Shown piece by piece: positions 26,294 through 36,912 of a stretch of 64,000 bases of DNA. The position numbers and the translations under genes are program-made. The stretch lies in assembly GCF_016863295.1 (NCBI RefSeq), contig NZ_BOOP01000011.1:124001-188000 (forward strand). Direction: 5' to 3'. This DNA comes from Planotetraspora phitsanulokensis. GTDB lineage: Bacteria > Actinomycetota > Actinomycetes > Streptosporangiales > Streptosporangiaceae. Every line of letters starts with the position of its first letter. The first letter of the stretch is position 1. The notes beneath the pieces were generated by a model. The model did not search any database, had not been told where the DNA came from, and saw only the letters and a program-made list of their open reading frames with translations.

Positions 26294-27160
26294 ATGAGGC
26301 GGCTATTGCGACGACGGGACGCGGCGGAGCTCGCGGGTGAAGTGGCGGCGGCCGCGGCGGTCTCGGCTCCCGAGGTGATCCCCGATCCCACCGCGGCGGC
26401 CTTCTTCGACGTCGACAACACGATGATGCGCGGCGCCTCCATCTACCACTTCGCACGAGGGCTCGCCGCACGCGGCCTGTTCACCACGGGCGACCTCATG
26501 AAGTTCGCCGCCGGCCAGGCCTGGTTCCGCGTCAGAGGCAACGAGAACCCCGAGCACATCGCGCGCGCCAAGGAGATGGCCCTGGCCTTCGTCGCGGGCC
26601 TCAAGGTCGACGACGTCGTACGGCTCGGCGAGGAGATCTACGACGAGGTCATGGCCGACCGCGTATGGGCGGGCACCCGCGCCCTGGCGCAGGCCCATCT
26701 GGACGCGGGCCAGCGGGTGTGGCTGGTCACCGCGACGCCCGTCGAGCTGGCCAGGGTGATCGCGCAGCGGCTGGGGCTCACCGGAGCGCTCGGAACGGTC
26801 GCGGAGACCGCGGAGGGCGCCTACACCGGCAGGCTCGTCGGAGACCTGCTCCACGGACCGGCCAAGGCCGAGGCCGTCCGGGCGCTGGCCCGGCGCGAGG
26901 GGCTCGACCTGTCACGCTGCTCGGCCTACAGCGACTCGGCCAACGACCTGCCGATGTTGTCGCTGGTCGGCCACCCCTACGCGATCAACCCGGACAGCGA
27001 GCTGCGGGAGTACGCCAGGGACCAGAACTGGCAGATCCGCGACTTCCGTACCGGGCGGAAGGCCACGATGATCGGCCTGCCGATCGCGGCGACGGCGGGA
27101 GCCATCGCCGGCGGCGTCGCCGCGGGCATCGCGCTCCGCCGGCACTACCGCTCGAGCTAG
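26294..27160 (+). CDS. HAD-superfamily IB hydrolase
   Basis: The 288-residue product has HAD motif I in AAFFDVDNTMMRGAS, motif II in VWLVTATPVELA and motif III/IV in CSAYSDSANDLPMLSLVG. Family IB includes phosphoserine phosphatase-like enzymes. The last 25 residues hold one hydrophobic helix and a basic end, so it may be membrane-bound. In streptomycetes a homologue also follows the bldN-rsbN pair. The acyltransferase gene that follows is convergent; related HAD and PlsC proteins are sometimes fused, which hints at phospholipid metabolism. Confidence 0.85.
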   Translation: MRRLLRRRDAAELAGEVAAAAAVSAPEVIPDPTAAAFFDVDNTMMRGASIYHFARGLAARGLFTTGDLMKFAAGQAWFRVRGNENPEHIARAKEMALAFVAGLKVDDVVRLGEEIYDEVMADRVWAGTRALAQAHLDAGQRVWLVTATPVELARVIAQRLGLTGALGTVAETAEGAYTGRLVGDLLHGPAKAEAVRALARREGLDLSRCSAYSDSANDLPMLSLVGHPYAINPDSELREYARDQNWQIRDFRTGRKATMIGLPIAATAGAIAGGVAAGIALRRHYRSS

Positions 27161-27182
27161 CCCGCGCCCCTGGCGGGTCCCG

Positions 27183-28121
27183 TCAGAAGAACGGCGGGAA
27201 CGCGGGGCCACGTCGCAGCCGCAGCGCGTCGAGCTGCTGCTGGATCGCCTCGCGAACCTGGTCGGTCAGGTTGAACACCAGCATGGGGTCGTCGGCGTCC
27301 TCGGGGTCGAACTTGTCGGTGCGGATCGGCTCGCCGAACTCGATCAGCCACTTGGACGGCAGCGGGATCAGCCCGAGCGGGCCCAGCCAGGGGAAGAACG
27401 GCGTGATCGGCAGGTACGGCAGGCCGAGCAACCTGGCCAGGGTGGAGAAGTCACCGATCTTGGGATAGATCTCCTCGGCGCCGACGATGGCGCACGGCAC
27501 GATCGGCGTGCCGGCGCGGACGGCCGAGGTCACGAACCCCCCGCGGCCGAACCGCTGGAGCTTGTAGCGCTCCGAGAAGGGCTTGCCCACGCCCTTGAAG
27601 CCCTCGGGGAAGACCCCGACGAGCTCTCCCTTGCGCAACAGCCTGTCGGCGTCCTCGCGGGAGGCCAGGGTGTGTCCCGTCTTACGCGACAGGTGACCGA
27701 GGACCGGCAGCTGGTAGACCAGATCGGCGCCGAGCAGGCGGACCGCCCGGTGCGCCTCGTCATGCAGCGCCACCTGCATCATCAGCGCGTCCACGGGAAG
27801 CGTGCCCGAGTGGTTGGCCACGACCAGCGCGCCGGACTCGGCGGGGACGTTCTCCACGCCGAGCGTCTCCACCCGGAACCAGTGCCGGTAGATCGGCCGG
27901 ATCAGCTCGAGCAGGACCTTGTCGTTCAGCTCGGGATCGAAGCCGAACTCGTCGACCTCGTAGTCTCCGACGACCCTGCGCCTGAGGAGGGCGAGCAGCT
28001 CGGCGATCCGTTCGTCCACCGAGTTCGAAGGGCCGGGCGGGGGCGTCCCCCGGACCGAGGAAATCGGGATGATCCGTGCGCCCTCCCCGGAGGGCGTCTC
28101 GGAAGCAGGGATCTCGTTCAC
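27183..28121 (-). CDS. Lysophospholipid acyltransferase (PlsC family)
   Basis: The 312-residue product has acyltransferase motif I as NHSGTLPVD (H-x4-D) near residue 112 and motif III as GVFPEGFKGVG near 180. It should move an acyl chain to a lysophospholipid or glycerol phosphate. The lead of about 60 residues before the domain is hydrophilic. Its start overlaps the stop of the SDR gene upstream in an ATGA, so the two are one operon. Confidence 0.88.
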   Translation of the reverse strand: MNEIPASETPSGEGARIIPISSVRGTPPPGPSNSVDERIAELLALLRRRVVGDYEVDEFGFDPELNDKVLLELIRPIYRHWFRVETLGVENVPAESGALVVANHSGTLPVDALMMQVALHDEAHRAVRLLGADLVYQLPVLGHLSRKTGHTLASREDADRLLRKGELVGVFPEGFKGVGKPFSERYKLQRFGRGGFVTSAVRAGTPIVPCAIVGAEEIYPKIGDFSTLARLLGLPYLPITPFFPWLGPLGLIPLPSKWLIEFGEPIRTDKFDPEDADDPMLVFNLTDQVREAIQQQLDALRLRRGPAFPPFF

Positions 28122-29140
28122 CGCCTCGTCGCCAGGCCGGACAGCCAGTCGACCAGGGCGGCCGGCCTGTCCGCGCCCATGCCGCGCGACTGCAAGAAGT
28201 CATCGAAGGCGGCAGCCGTGCTGAACTTGGGCCTCCAGGCGAGCGCAGCGGCCAGCCGGGTGGTGTCGACGACCCGGCCGTGGCTCATCAGCGCGAGTTG
28301 CTCGGGAGAGAAGTCGACCAGGCCGGCGGTCCGCGCCAGCATCCCGAGCATCCCGAATGCGGGGGACGGGACGGGCAGAGCGGTCCGGCCGGCCTTCCGT
28401 ACGCACTGGGAGAGCAGCAGGACCCCGTCGCCGGACACGTTGAAGACGCCGGGACGGTCCTCGAGCGTCATCCGGCGCATCACCTCGACCGCGTCGTCCT
28501 CGTGCACGAACTGCAGCCGGGGGTCGAAGCCGAAGACGGTCGGCGACACCGGCTGCGCGAAGTACCGGGTGAGGGGCGAGTCGACGCGCGGCCCCATGAG
28601 GTTGGCGAACCTCAGGGTCGAGGTCACCACGTCCGGCCGCCGCCTGGCGAAGCCGCGGACGTAGCCCTCGACCTCGATGGCGTCCTTGGCGTAACCGCTG
28701 TGCGGCACGTCGACGGGCTCGGTGTCCTCGGTGAACACGGCCGGGGCATGGGGCGAGGAGCCGTACACCGCCGTGGTCGAACGGACCACCACCTTGCGCA
28801 CCGTCGCCGATCGCTGGCATGCCGCCAGCAACTGCATGGTGCCGATGACGTTGTGCTCCATCATGGCCGAGCGGCTCTTGGCGGGCTCGCTGACCAGGCT
28901 CATGTGCACGACGGTGTCGACGTCCTCGGCCGAGACGACCTGGGCGATTTCGGGGGTCCGCAGGTCGATCCGGACGAACTCGGTACGGCCGAGCAGCGCT
29001 CCGCCGTCACGCGTGAGGGCGGGCGGCGGCACCGTGTCCACGCCGATTACCCGTCCGATCCCCGGATCCGCTGCGAGAGCTCCGGCCACTCGGGCGCCGA
29101 TATGGCGAGCGACCCCGGTGACGAGCACGGTGTGGGTCAA
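28118..29140 (-). CDS. NAD-dependent epimerase/dehydratase (extended SDR)
   Basis: The product of about 340 residues begins with the nucleotide-binding segment VLVTGVARHIGARVAGALAA and has the catalytic Y-x3-K as SGYAKDAIEVEGY. TTG 29140 is preceded by GAGG and gives a start immediately before the Rossmann fold; another TTG at 29170 would add ten residues. It is coupled to the acyltransferase gene. Substrate unknown; orthologues keep this place between bS22 and PlsC in streptomycetes. Confidence 0.85.
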   Translation of the reverse strand: MTHTVLVTGVARHIGARVAGALAADPGIGRVIGVDTVPPPALTRDGGALLGRTEFVRIDLRTPEIAQVVSAEDVDTVVHMSLVSEPAKSRSAMMEHNVIGTMQLLAACQRSATVRKVVVRSTTAVYGSSPHAPAVFTEDTEPVDVPHSGYAKDAIEVEGYVRGFARRRPDVVTSTLRFANLMGPRVDSPLTRYFAQPVSPTVFGFDPRLQFVHEDDAVEVMRRMTLEDRPGVFNVSGDGVLLLSQCVRKAGRTALPVPSPAFGMLGMLARTAGLVDFSPEQLALMSHGRVVDTTRLAAALAWRPKFSTAAAFDDFLQSRGMGADRPAALVDWLSGLATRR

Positions 29141-29210
29141 CGTCGCCTCGCAGGATGGGGGACATTCCAACGGTGGCCCGGTCCCTCGGGACCGGTGCGC
29201 GCTCCGTCTA

Positions 29211-29309
29211 CTACTTCTTGTTACGTCGCTGAATGCGAGTCTTCTTGAGCAGCTTGCGGTGCTTCTTCTTGGCCATGCGCTTACGGCGCTTCTTGATCAC
29301 AGAGCCCAC
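29211..29309 (-). CDS. Ribosomal protein bS22 (AURKAIP1/COX24 domain), 32 residues
   Basis: From GTG 29309 to TAG 29211 the frame encodes [20 protein letters not shown] and 12 more basic residues. This matches the small basic 30S protein bS22 of mycobacteria and the COX24-domain proteins annotated in streptomycetes at the same place beside the BldC-like gene. It lies 70 bases before the SDR gene on the same strand. It is too short for most gene finders. Confidence 0.9.
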   Translation of the reverse strand: MGSVIKKRRKRMAKKKHRKLLKKTRIQRRNKK

Positions 29310-29469
29310 GGGACCCCCAGGTGAAGGTGGTGTCAGAACCGGCGCGCGAACGCACACCGGCTCAACAGCCTACCGGCGATCCATGGTAGATCGCCCCTTC
29401 AGGGGGTCCCGCGTGGCCTGCATCGCACCATGGGCTCCACGGAGCCATGGTCTCGGCCGCGGGGCCGGC

Positions 29470-29673
29470 TCATCCAGCCTCGATGAACGCGTCCCTCAAG
29501 TAGTCGTGGACGGCCTGCTCAGGCACTCGGAAAGATCGGCCGACTCTGATGGCCGGCAACTCGCCCGAGTGCACGAGCCGGTACACCGTCATCTTGGACA
29601 CCCGCATGACGGTGGCAACTTCTGCGACCGTCAGAAACTTCACCTCGCTGAGAGGTCTTTCGCCTGCACCCAT
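29470..29673 (-). CDS. BldC-like helix-turn-helix protein (excisionase family)
   Basis: The 67-residue product is a single winged helix: KFLTVAEVATVMRVSKMTVY and RVGRSFRVPEQAVHDYLRDA. It is a relative of BldC and of phage excisionases, but no phage genes are nearby; the orthologue in Streptomyces lies in the same bldN-bS22 neighbourhood. I prefer ATG 29673 (MGAGERPLSEVKF), preceded by GAGG; the frame opens at ATG 29721. The 260 bases upstream to 29984 hold no gene that I can support. Confidence 0.85.
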   Translation of the reverse strand: MGAGERPLSEVKFLTVAEVATVMRVSKMTVYRLVHSGELPAIRVGRSFRVPEQAVHDYLRDAFIEAG

Positions 29674-29984
29674 CGGACGCCTCTTCCGCACGTGTTTCCG
29701 GGTTATCCCCACTGGTGCCATCGCTCACGCACGTGTACTGCTGTCAGCGTAAGTCCGGACTCCACGTCGGCAAACCCCCCATTCCATCCGCGACTAGAGC
29801 CTTATGCCGTCAAAACCGAGGAAATCGCTGGCAGCAGCCGGGTCGTGCCCTTCGCCTCACACTTGGAACGGACCAACTTCCCTCACATTAGAGTCGCCCA
29901 GGATCACAAAAAAGTTGGCAAACGGTCGACACTCTGGTGGAAAAGCGGGCGCGAAATGCCCGAATGGGATGGTCCGGATTGGGG

Positions 29985-30785
29985 TTACAACCCCTGAGTG
30001 ACCCGTTCCAGAAGGTAGGACGTGAGCGGACCGTAATGGCGTGGCAACACGTTGTCGTCGAGCGGCACCGCCACCGCGATCTTGTCCTCGGCCTCCCCCA
30101 CGAAGAGGGCGGGGTCGTTGCAATCAGCGAATCCGACCGTCTCGACCCCGGCCTCGCCCGCCGCTCCCGCCCATCCGTGATCGGCGATCACGAAGTCGGG
30201 GCGCTCCTGCGCCAGCATCTCGCGCATGGGATGCGGATCGTGCGTGTGGACCAGGTTCCCCCGGTCGTCGAGCATGGCCACGCCGTCGAGATAACGGATC
30301 CACCTGCGCCGGCCGAGCCCGCCGTACGTGTAGCTCCACCCCTCGGCGGGAGTCAGCAGCGTCGCCCCGTGGTCGACGACGAACCGGGCCAGGGCCAGAT
30401 GGACGGTCAGCAGACCGGTGGGGTGCCCGGTGGCGACGATGACGCGGGCTCCGCCGCGGCGGAGCACCCCGGCGATGCGGTCGCCCATCGCCTCCAGGGC
30501 GTCGATCGTCCGTTCCGGGTCGATGGTGTCCTGGCCCTCGCGATGGCGGGGATCGGCGACCACGCCCGTCTTCTTGGCCATGAGCTCGAGGATGTCGGCG
30601 AACGTCCATTCGGCGGCCGGCGTCAGCCCGAACATGTAGTGCGGGTCGCGCAGTGCCAGCGAGCGGTAGTGGTCGAGGTTGTTCTCGCGGGTGGTCGCGA
30701 CCTCGCCCGCGATGCGCGTCCGGACCAGATGATCGGTGAGCTCGGCGCGGGTGGGAGGAAGAGGGGAGGCGGGCTGACGGGTCAC
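29985..30785 (-). CDS. Conserved phosphatase-like protein of actinobacteria
   Basis: The 266-residue cytoplasmic protein has the segments VVADPRHREGQDTIDPERTI, ARVIVATGHPTGLLTVHLAL and RPDFVIADHGWAGAAGEAGV. It corresponds to a family annotated as phosphatase next to the BldC-like gene in streptomycetes, but I see none of the HAD or histidine-phosphatase catalytic motifs and the function is not secure. It stops 60 bases downstream of acuC's end region, on the same strand. Confidence 0.65.
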   Translation of the reverse strand: MTRQPASPLPPTRAELTDHLVRTRIAGEVATTRENNLDHYRSLALRDPHYMFGLTPAAEWTFADILELMAKKTGVVADPRHREGQDTIDPERTIDALEAMGDRIAGVLRRGGARVIVATGHPTGLLTVHLALARFVVDHGATLLTPAEGWSYTYGGLGRRRWIRYLDGVAMLDDRGNLVHTHDPHPMREMLAQERPDFVIADHGWAGAAGEAGVETVGFADCNDPALFVGEAEDKIAVAVPLDDNVLPRHYGPLTSYLLERVTQGL

Positions 30786-30845
30786 AATCGCTACAGCTCT
30801 CCTGGTGTCGTCATGATTCCGGCGGTGACGGTCCAGTCGGCGGGG

Positions 30846-32009
30846 CTACGGAATCGGATCGAGTCCGTGGAGGGGGAACACCGCGTTCCTGCACGCGAGG
30901 ATCGCCCTGTCGATGGCGTCAGCTGGATCGTATCCCCGTGCGATGTCCTGGTATGCGGGGTGGCGGCCGTCCGTCATGGTCAGCGGCGCCGTCTCCCCGG
31001 TCCGCTCCTTCACAAGATCCCGCCAGCCCTGCGGCGTGTGGGTCGCGGGGTCGAGGGGTGAGCCCGCCGCCTCGGCGATGAGGTGCGTCCAGGCCCGGGG
31101 CACCACCTGCACCAGTTCGTAGCCGCCGCCACCGGTGGCGATCCAGCGCCCCCCGGCGATCTCGTGCGCCAACCGGTGCAACTCCGCGTAGGCCGCACGC
31201 TGCCCGTCGAGGCTCAGCATGAGGTGGGCGAGCGGGTCGAGCGCGTGACTGTCGCAGCCGTGCTGGGTCACCAGGATCTCCGGGGCGAACTCGCGCAGGA
31301 GCGGAGGGACGACGGCGTGGAAGGCCCGCAGCCAGCCGCCGTCGCCGCACCCGGCGGGCAGGGCGACGTTGACGGCGGTGCCGTCGGCGCCCGTCTCCTG
31401 GGGGAAGCCCGTTCCCGGGAAGAGCGTGGTGGGGCTCTCGTGCAGGCTGATCGTCAGCACGCGTGGATCGTCGTAGAAGGCCGCCTGGACGCCGTCGCCG
31501 TGATGGACGTCCACGTCCACGTAGGCGACCTTGGTCGCCCCCTGGGAGAGCAGCCACGCGATGGCGATCGCCGGGTCGTTGTAGACACAGAAGCCGCTCG
31601 CGCTGAAGGGCATCGCGTGGTGGAGCCCTCCGGTGATGTTGAGCGCGTGCTCGGCCTCGCCGGTCCAGACGGCTCTCGCCGCCTCCAGGGTGGCTCCGGC
31701 GACCAGGGCGGAGGCCTCGTGAACCCCCGCGAACGCCGGGTTGTCCGGGGTCCCGAGACCCCAGCGGAGATCCGGGCGGCCGGTGCCCGAGACCCCCTTG
31801 ACTCCGTCGATGTAGTCGCGGTTGTGAACGAGCGCGAGCTCGTCATCGGTCGCGGGGGCACAGCCGGTGATCTCGACGGCGTCGAGCACTCCGAGGCTGC
31901 GGGCGAGTGCCATGGTCAGTTCGACCCGTACGGGCGCGAGGGGGTGACCCGGACCGAAGTCATAGGAAATCAGAGCGTCGTCCCAGACGACCCGCACCGC
32001 CTGACTCAT
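30846..32009 (-). CDS. acuC: Acetoin utilisation protein AcuC (class I histone deacetylase fold)
   Basis: The 387-residue product has the zinc deacetylase motifs NITGGLHHAMPFSASGFC, YVDVDVHHGDGVQAAFYDDP and QHGCDSHALDPLAH. In other bacteria AcuC removes acetyl groups from lysine of acetyl-CoA synthetase. I start at ATG 32009 (MSQAVRVVWDD), right before the domain; the frame extends to 32057 through a tandem duplication. The gene lies downstream of the MacB-type operon on the same strand. Confidence 0.9.
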   Translation of the reverse strand: MSQAVRVVWDDALISYDFGPGHPLAPVRVELTMALARSLGVLDAVEITGCAPATDDELALVHNRDYIDGVKGVSGTGRPDLRWGLGTPDNPAFAGVHEASALVAGATLEAARAVWTGEAEHALNITGGLHHAMPFSASGFCVYNDPAIAIAWLLSQGATKVAYVDVDVHHGDGVQAAFYDDPRVLTISLHESPTTLFPGTGFPQETGADGTAVNVALPAGCGDGGWLRAFHAVVPPLLREFAPEILVTQHGCDSHALDPLAHLMLSLDGQRAAYAELHRLAHEIAGGRWIATGGGGYELVQVVPRAWTHLIAEAAGSPLDPATHTPQGWRDLVKERTGETAPLTMTDGRHPAYQDIARGYDPADAIDRAILACRNAVFPLHGLDPIP

Positions 32010-32034
32010 GCCCGCGACGCTACCGCACGACGGG

Positions 32035-32076
32035 CCGCCGGGGCTCATGCGGATCACCCGCCGGGGCTCATACGCA

Positions 32077-32080
<4 letters not shown>
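32035..32080. repeat. 23-base tandem duplication at the end of the ABC permease gene
   Basis: CCGCCGGGGCTCAT at 32035 begins a 23-base unit repeated at once from 32058 to 32080 with two mismatches. It spans the permease stop codon and the gap before acuC, and each copy contains an ATG on the minus strand. Confidence 0.7.
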
Positions 32081-33257
<1,177 letters not shown>

Positions 33258-33261
<4 letters not shown>

Positions 33262-34007
33262 CCCACTTCCCCCTCGGTCGTGCCGGCCGGTGCCGTACGT
33301 GATCGCGAGTCGAGCTCGATGAGGCCGTCGCGGACGTGGACCTGCCTGCGGGCGCGGGCCGCGACGTCCGGTTCGTGCGTGACCAGGACGACGGCCACCC
33401 CGCTGTCGGCGTTGAGCCGTTCGAGGAGGTTCATCACCTCTTCGCCGTTGCGCGTGTCGAGATTGCCGGTCGGCTCGTCGGCCAGCACGACCTGGGGATC
33501 GCCCACGAGCGCGCGGGCGATGGCGACCCGTTGCTGCTCGCCGCCGGACATCTGGGAGGGCCGGTGGCCCATCCGGTGCCCGAGCCCGACGGCCTTGAGC
33601 GCCGCTTCGGCCCGTGCCCGCCGCTCCGATCTCCCGACCCCCCGGTAGACGAGGGGCAGCGCCACGTTGTCGAGCGCGGGAGTCCGGGCGAGCAGGTGGA
33701 AGGACTGGAAGACGAAGCCGATGGTCTGGTTGCGCAACTCGGCCAGGCGGGTGTCGTCGAGGGTCGAGACGTCGACCCCGCCCACCCGCAGGACACCCGA
33801 CGTCGGCCGGTCGAGACAGCCGAGCAGGTGCATGAGCGTGGACTTGCCCGAGCCCGACGGCCCGAGGATGGCGACGAACTCGCCCTGCTCGATGCGCAGG
33901 TCCACCCCGCGCAGGGCGTCGACGGACACGCCTTCCAGGTCGTACGACCTGGTCAGCCCGATCGCCTCGAACGCCGCCGGCGGCGTGCCGGGAGATTGTG
34001 TCGTCAT
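33258..34007 (-). CDS. MacB-type ABC transporter ATP-binding protein
   Basis: The 249-residue ATPase has Walker A GPSGSGKST, signature MSGGEQQR and Walker B VVLADEPTGNLD, plus the LolD/MacB marker TRLAELRNQTIGFVFQSFHL. It is coupled by overlap to both the adaptor gene upstream and the permease downstream. Confidence 0.95.
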
Positions 34008-35392
34008 GGCAGCGTCTGCGCCTGGCGGACGGTGTCCGCGCCCTTGACGACCACCCGCTCGCCGGGCGACACCCCGCTGACGACCTGCACGGTGGCGTCG
34101 CCCTGTGCCCCCAGCTTGACGACGCGGCGCTCGGCCCTGCCGTCGCGCACCGCCCAGACGATCGACTCCCTGCCGCTCGTCACGATCGCCGAGGCCGGTA
34201 CGGCTATCGCGTCGGGAGCCTGCCGTACGGTGAGCCGCACGACCGCGCTCATCCCGGGCTTCGGCGCCGGGGCGGGGCTCTGGTCGTCGTAGACGCCGTC
34301 ACCGAGCCGCAGGCGCACGGGATAGCTGACTCCGCCGGTCGTCCCCTCCTTGGGAGTGACCCCGACGCCCGTCACTGTGGCGGTGTAGGTGGCGCCGGTC
34401 ACCGCGTCGAACTCGGCCTCCGCGGGCGTCCCGTTCTCGACCAGCAGGACGTCGGTCTCGTCCACGTCGGCGGACAGGACGAGTGCCGACACGTCGGTGA
34501 CCGTCACGATGGTGTCTCCCGCCGCCACCGGGACGCCGGTCGCCACGACTCCGCCGGAGCGCCCGCTCGGGGCCGTGGCGGCCGCGCCCGCCTGGCCGGC
34601 CAGTCCGGCGGGAAGCTGCCCGAGCAGGCCGCTCAGATCTCCCGCGCCGCCTCCCGAGGAGGCGCCGCCCAGCGTGACCACCCCGCCGAACGGCGCCTTG
34701 ATGACCAGGCCGTCGACGGTCCGCTCGGCCGCCTTCACCGCCACCCTGGTCTGCGACCGCGAAGCCGCCTGGAGCGACGACATGGACGCCGTCAGGCCGC
34801 TGAGCCCCGCGCCGAGCTGGCCGCTCACCTGCGCGACCACCTGATCGACCGACCGGTTGAGGCCGGTGACCACCTGGTTGAGCGCGCGCCGCTGGGCCTT
34901 GTGCTGTGCCTGCGCCGCGTCGATCGCGGCCAGGAGTTGCGCCCTGATCGCCCGGTCCTCGACCTTCGCCGCCGCCTTCCTGGCCCTGGCGAAGTCGCGG
35001 GCGACCCGGGTGTCGAGGCTCGCCGGCACCTTCAGCGGCGGAAGCCGGACCGACGTGGCGACGCCTCGCGTCGAGATCGGCCGGGAGGCCTGCTTGTCGG
35101 CCTTTCGTGCCTGTTCGAGCTGGTCCGTTGCCTGGGGAGAGCTGATCCTCGCGAGGATCTGCCCCTTCTTGACGGTGTCGCCGTCCTCCACGTAGAGCTT
35201 GGAGATCGTGCCGGACGCGGGAGTGGTCAGCGCCGCCGTGGCACGCGCGCCGACCGTCGCGGGGGCCTCGATCACCTCGCTGACCGGCGCACGGGTGACC
35301 TGTCCGATCTGAACGGCGGGGGCCTCCTGAGTGGTGCACCCCGCGGCCAGGAGAACGGCGAGAAGCGGAAGGATTCCGCGACGTGGCGTCAC
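34004..35392 (-). CDS. HlyD/MacA-type periplasmic adaptor lipoprotein
   Basis: The 462-residue product starts with a lipoprotein signal (LLAVLLAAGCTTQ, Cys at 19), then a biotinyl-lipoyl half (ATAALTTPASGTISKLYVED), a long alpha-helical stretch (residues 85-215) and beta-barrel and membrane-proximal domains. In a Gram-positive this adaptor has no outer-membrane partner and probably caps the MacB-like permease. A Gly/Ala-rich insert (GGASSGGGAGDLSGLLGQL) lies near residue 250. First gene of the operon; the 250 bases upstream contain GTGATCA-type repeats. Confidence 0.88.
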   Translation of the reverse strand: MTPRRGILPLLAVLLAAGCTTQEAPAVQIGQVTRAPVSEVIEAPATVGARATAALTTPASGTISKLYVEDGDTVKKGQILARISSPQATDQLEQARKADKQASRPISTRGVATSVRLPPLKVPASLDTRVARDFARARKAAAKVEDRAIRAQLLAAIDAAQAQHKAQRRALNQVVTGLNRSVDQVVAQVSGQLGAGLSGLTASMSSLQAASRSQTRVAVKAAERTVDGLVIKAPFGGVVTLGGASSGGGAGDLSGLLGQLPAGLAGQAGAAATAPSGRSGGVVATGVPVAAGDTIVTVTDVSALVLSADVDETDVLLVENGTPAEAEFDAVTGATYTATVTGVGVTPKEGTTGGVSYPVRLRLGDGVYDDQSPAPAPKPGMSAVVRLTVRQAPDAIAVPASAIVTSGRESIVWAVRDGRAERRVVKLGAQGDATVQVVSGVSPGERVVVKGADTVRQAQTLP

Positions 35393-35463
35393 TCGATCAA
35401 TCGTAAAGAGATGGTCAACGACCCTTCTTTTCCGGGTATTCGCACCACCCCGACTCTCCTCGC

Positions 35464-35534
35464 GTGATCATGCACACATTCGCGGGCTGGCCCACTCATC
35501 AGGGAAAACGCCGATCGTGATCATGCAACACAGA
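35464..35534. repeat. Two copies of a GTGATCATGCA intergenic element
   Basis: CGTGATCATGCA occurs at 35463-35474 and again at 35516-35527, both in the same orientation. The first copy extends as CACATTCG, and GTGATCATGCACACATTCG resembles the reverse complement of the hairpin at 7357-7387. The gap lies between the divergent adaptor and MFS genes. Confidence 0.5.
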
Positions 35535-35643
35535 GCCGCACGCGCGACCGTCCCGCGAAGCGCCGTCCAGAGAAAGCCCTTTGATTAAGAAACTTTCCAA
35601 TCTGGCATGATGTCCGGCGGCAGATCGGGCATCAGGGGGCGAA

Positions 35644-36867
35644 GTGGCACAGGCCGTACAGACCGCAGCGAAAGGGCAGCGGCCGGCCCTGTGGACGCGG
35701 GACTTCTCGCTCTACTTCGTGGGCCGGGCCGTCTCCATCCTCGGGGACGCGATGCTGCCCGTCGCCGTCTCCCTGGGCGTGCTGGGCGCCGGATACGGCC
35801 CCACCGGTGTCGGATTCGTCCTCGCCGCGTGGATGGCGCCTCTCGCCACCCTCATCCTGTTCGGGGGAGTCTTCGCCGACCGGTTCACCGCCCGGCGCAT
35901 GATGATCGGGGCCGACCTGGTGCGGGTCGTCACCCAATCCGCCATCGCGATCAGCTTCCTGACCGGAACGCCCTCACTCCTCCTGCTCATCGTGCTTTCG
36001 GCGCTGAGCGGCGCGGCCGCCGCGATGTTCCAGCCCGGCGTGAGCAGCATGGTGCCCCAGATCTCCGACGACGTGCAGCGCGCGAACGCCACCCTCCGGG
36101 TCGCCGACGCCATCGCCCAGCTTTTCGGACCCGCCCTCTCCGGCGTGCTCGTGGTCTTCGGCGGCGCGGGCGTCGTCTACGGCGTAAACGCCGGGACCTT
36201 CGCGGTGAGCGCCGTCTGCATCCTGTCGCTGCGCGTCCGGCCGGCGGCGTCGATCGCGGCGGGCTCGTCGATGATCAGGAACCTGCGTGAGGGCTGGGAC
36301 GAGTTCCGGTCCCGGACCTGGATGTGGGGGGTCATCCTCGTCTGGGCCGTGTACGGCGTGGTGATCTTCGGCCCGCTCGTGCCCCTCGGATCCGCACTGA
36401 TCACCGAAGATCTGGGCAGGTCGGCCTACGGCTGGATGATGTCGGCCGTCGGCGCGGGGACCATCCTCGGCGGCCTGGTCGCGATGTACGTCAGACCGTC
36501 CCGGCCGCTCGCCACCGGAGCGGTCGTGATGATCGTGTACTTCATGGAGCCGCTGGTCATCGCCACCCGGATGCCCGCCGGCGTGATGGCGGCCGGGTTC
36601 GCCCTGGCCGGTGCGGCGTGGGCCTTCTGGTCGGTCATGTGGGCCACCAGCATCCAGACCAAGGTCGCCCCCGACGTCCTCAACCGGGTGACGGCCTACG
36701 AGGTGGGGGGCTCGGTCCTCAGCATGCCCATCGGCCAGGCGCTCTCCGGTCCCGTCTCCGAGCGGGTCGGAGCCGATCACGTGCTCCTGTTCGGCTTCGG
36801 CGTGGGCCTCGCCGGCATCGCGGTGCTGCTGAGCGTGCCCGCGATCCGCAACCTCCGCAGAGCCTGA
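35644..36867 (+). CDS. MFS transporter (drug-exporter type)
   Basis: The 407-residue product has about twelve membrane helices, with the MFS loop signature FADRFTARRMMIGADLVRVV after helix 2 and a central cytoplasmic loop near residue 200. The type resembles the enterobactin/macrolide exporter-like MFS_3 group. GTG 35644 follows GGGGGCGA. It is divergent from the MacA/MacB operon, so the region may serve efflux in both directions. Substrate unknown. Confidence 0.88.
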   Translation: MAQAVQTAAKGQRPALWTRDFSLYFVGRAVSILGDAMLPVAVSLGVLGAGYGPTGVGFVLAAWMAPLATLILFGGVFADRFTARRMMIGADLVRVVTQSAIAISFLTGTPSLLLLIVLSALSGAAAAMFQPGVSSMVPQISDDVQRANATLRVADAIAQLFGPALSGVLVVFGGAGVVYGVNAGTFAVSAVCILSLRVRPAASIAAGSSMIRNLREGWDEFRSRTWMWGVILVWAVYGVVIFGPLVPLGSALITEDLGRSAYGWMMSAVGAGTILGGLVAMYVRPSRPLATGAVVMIVYFMEPLVIATRMPAGVMAAGFALAGAAWAFWSVMWATSIQTKVAPDVLNRVTAYEVGGSVLSMPIGQALSGPVSERVGADHVLLFGFGVGLAGIAVLLSVPAIRNLRRA

Positions 36868-36912
36868 CCGTCGGTAGGCTGCCAACCGGGTTCTAGCGGT
36901 GAGGACGATGCC

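Noticed and set aside
29470-29721. Excisionase gene marking a prophage or integrative element
   Set aside because: No integrase, attachment repeat or phage gene is nearby and the gene has the fixed place of the BldC-like protein by bS22.
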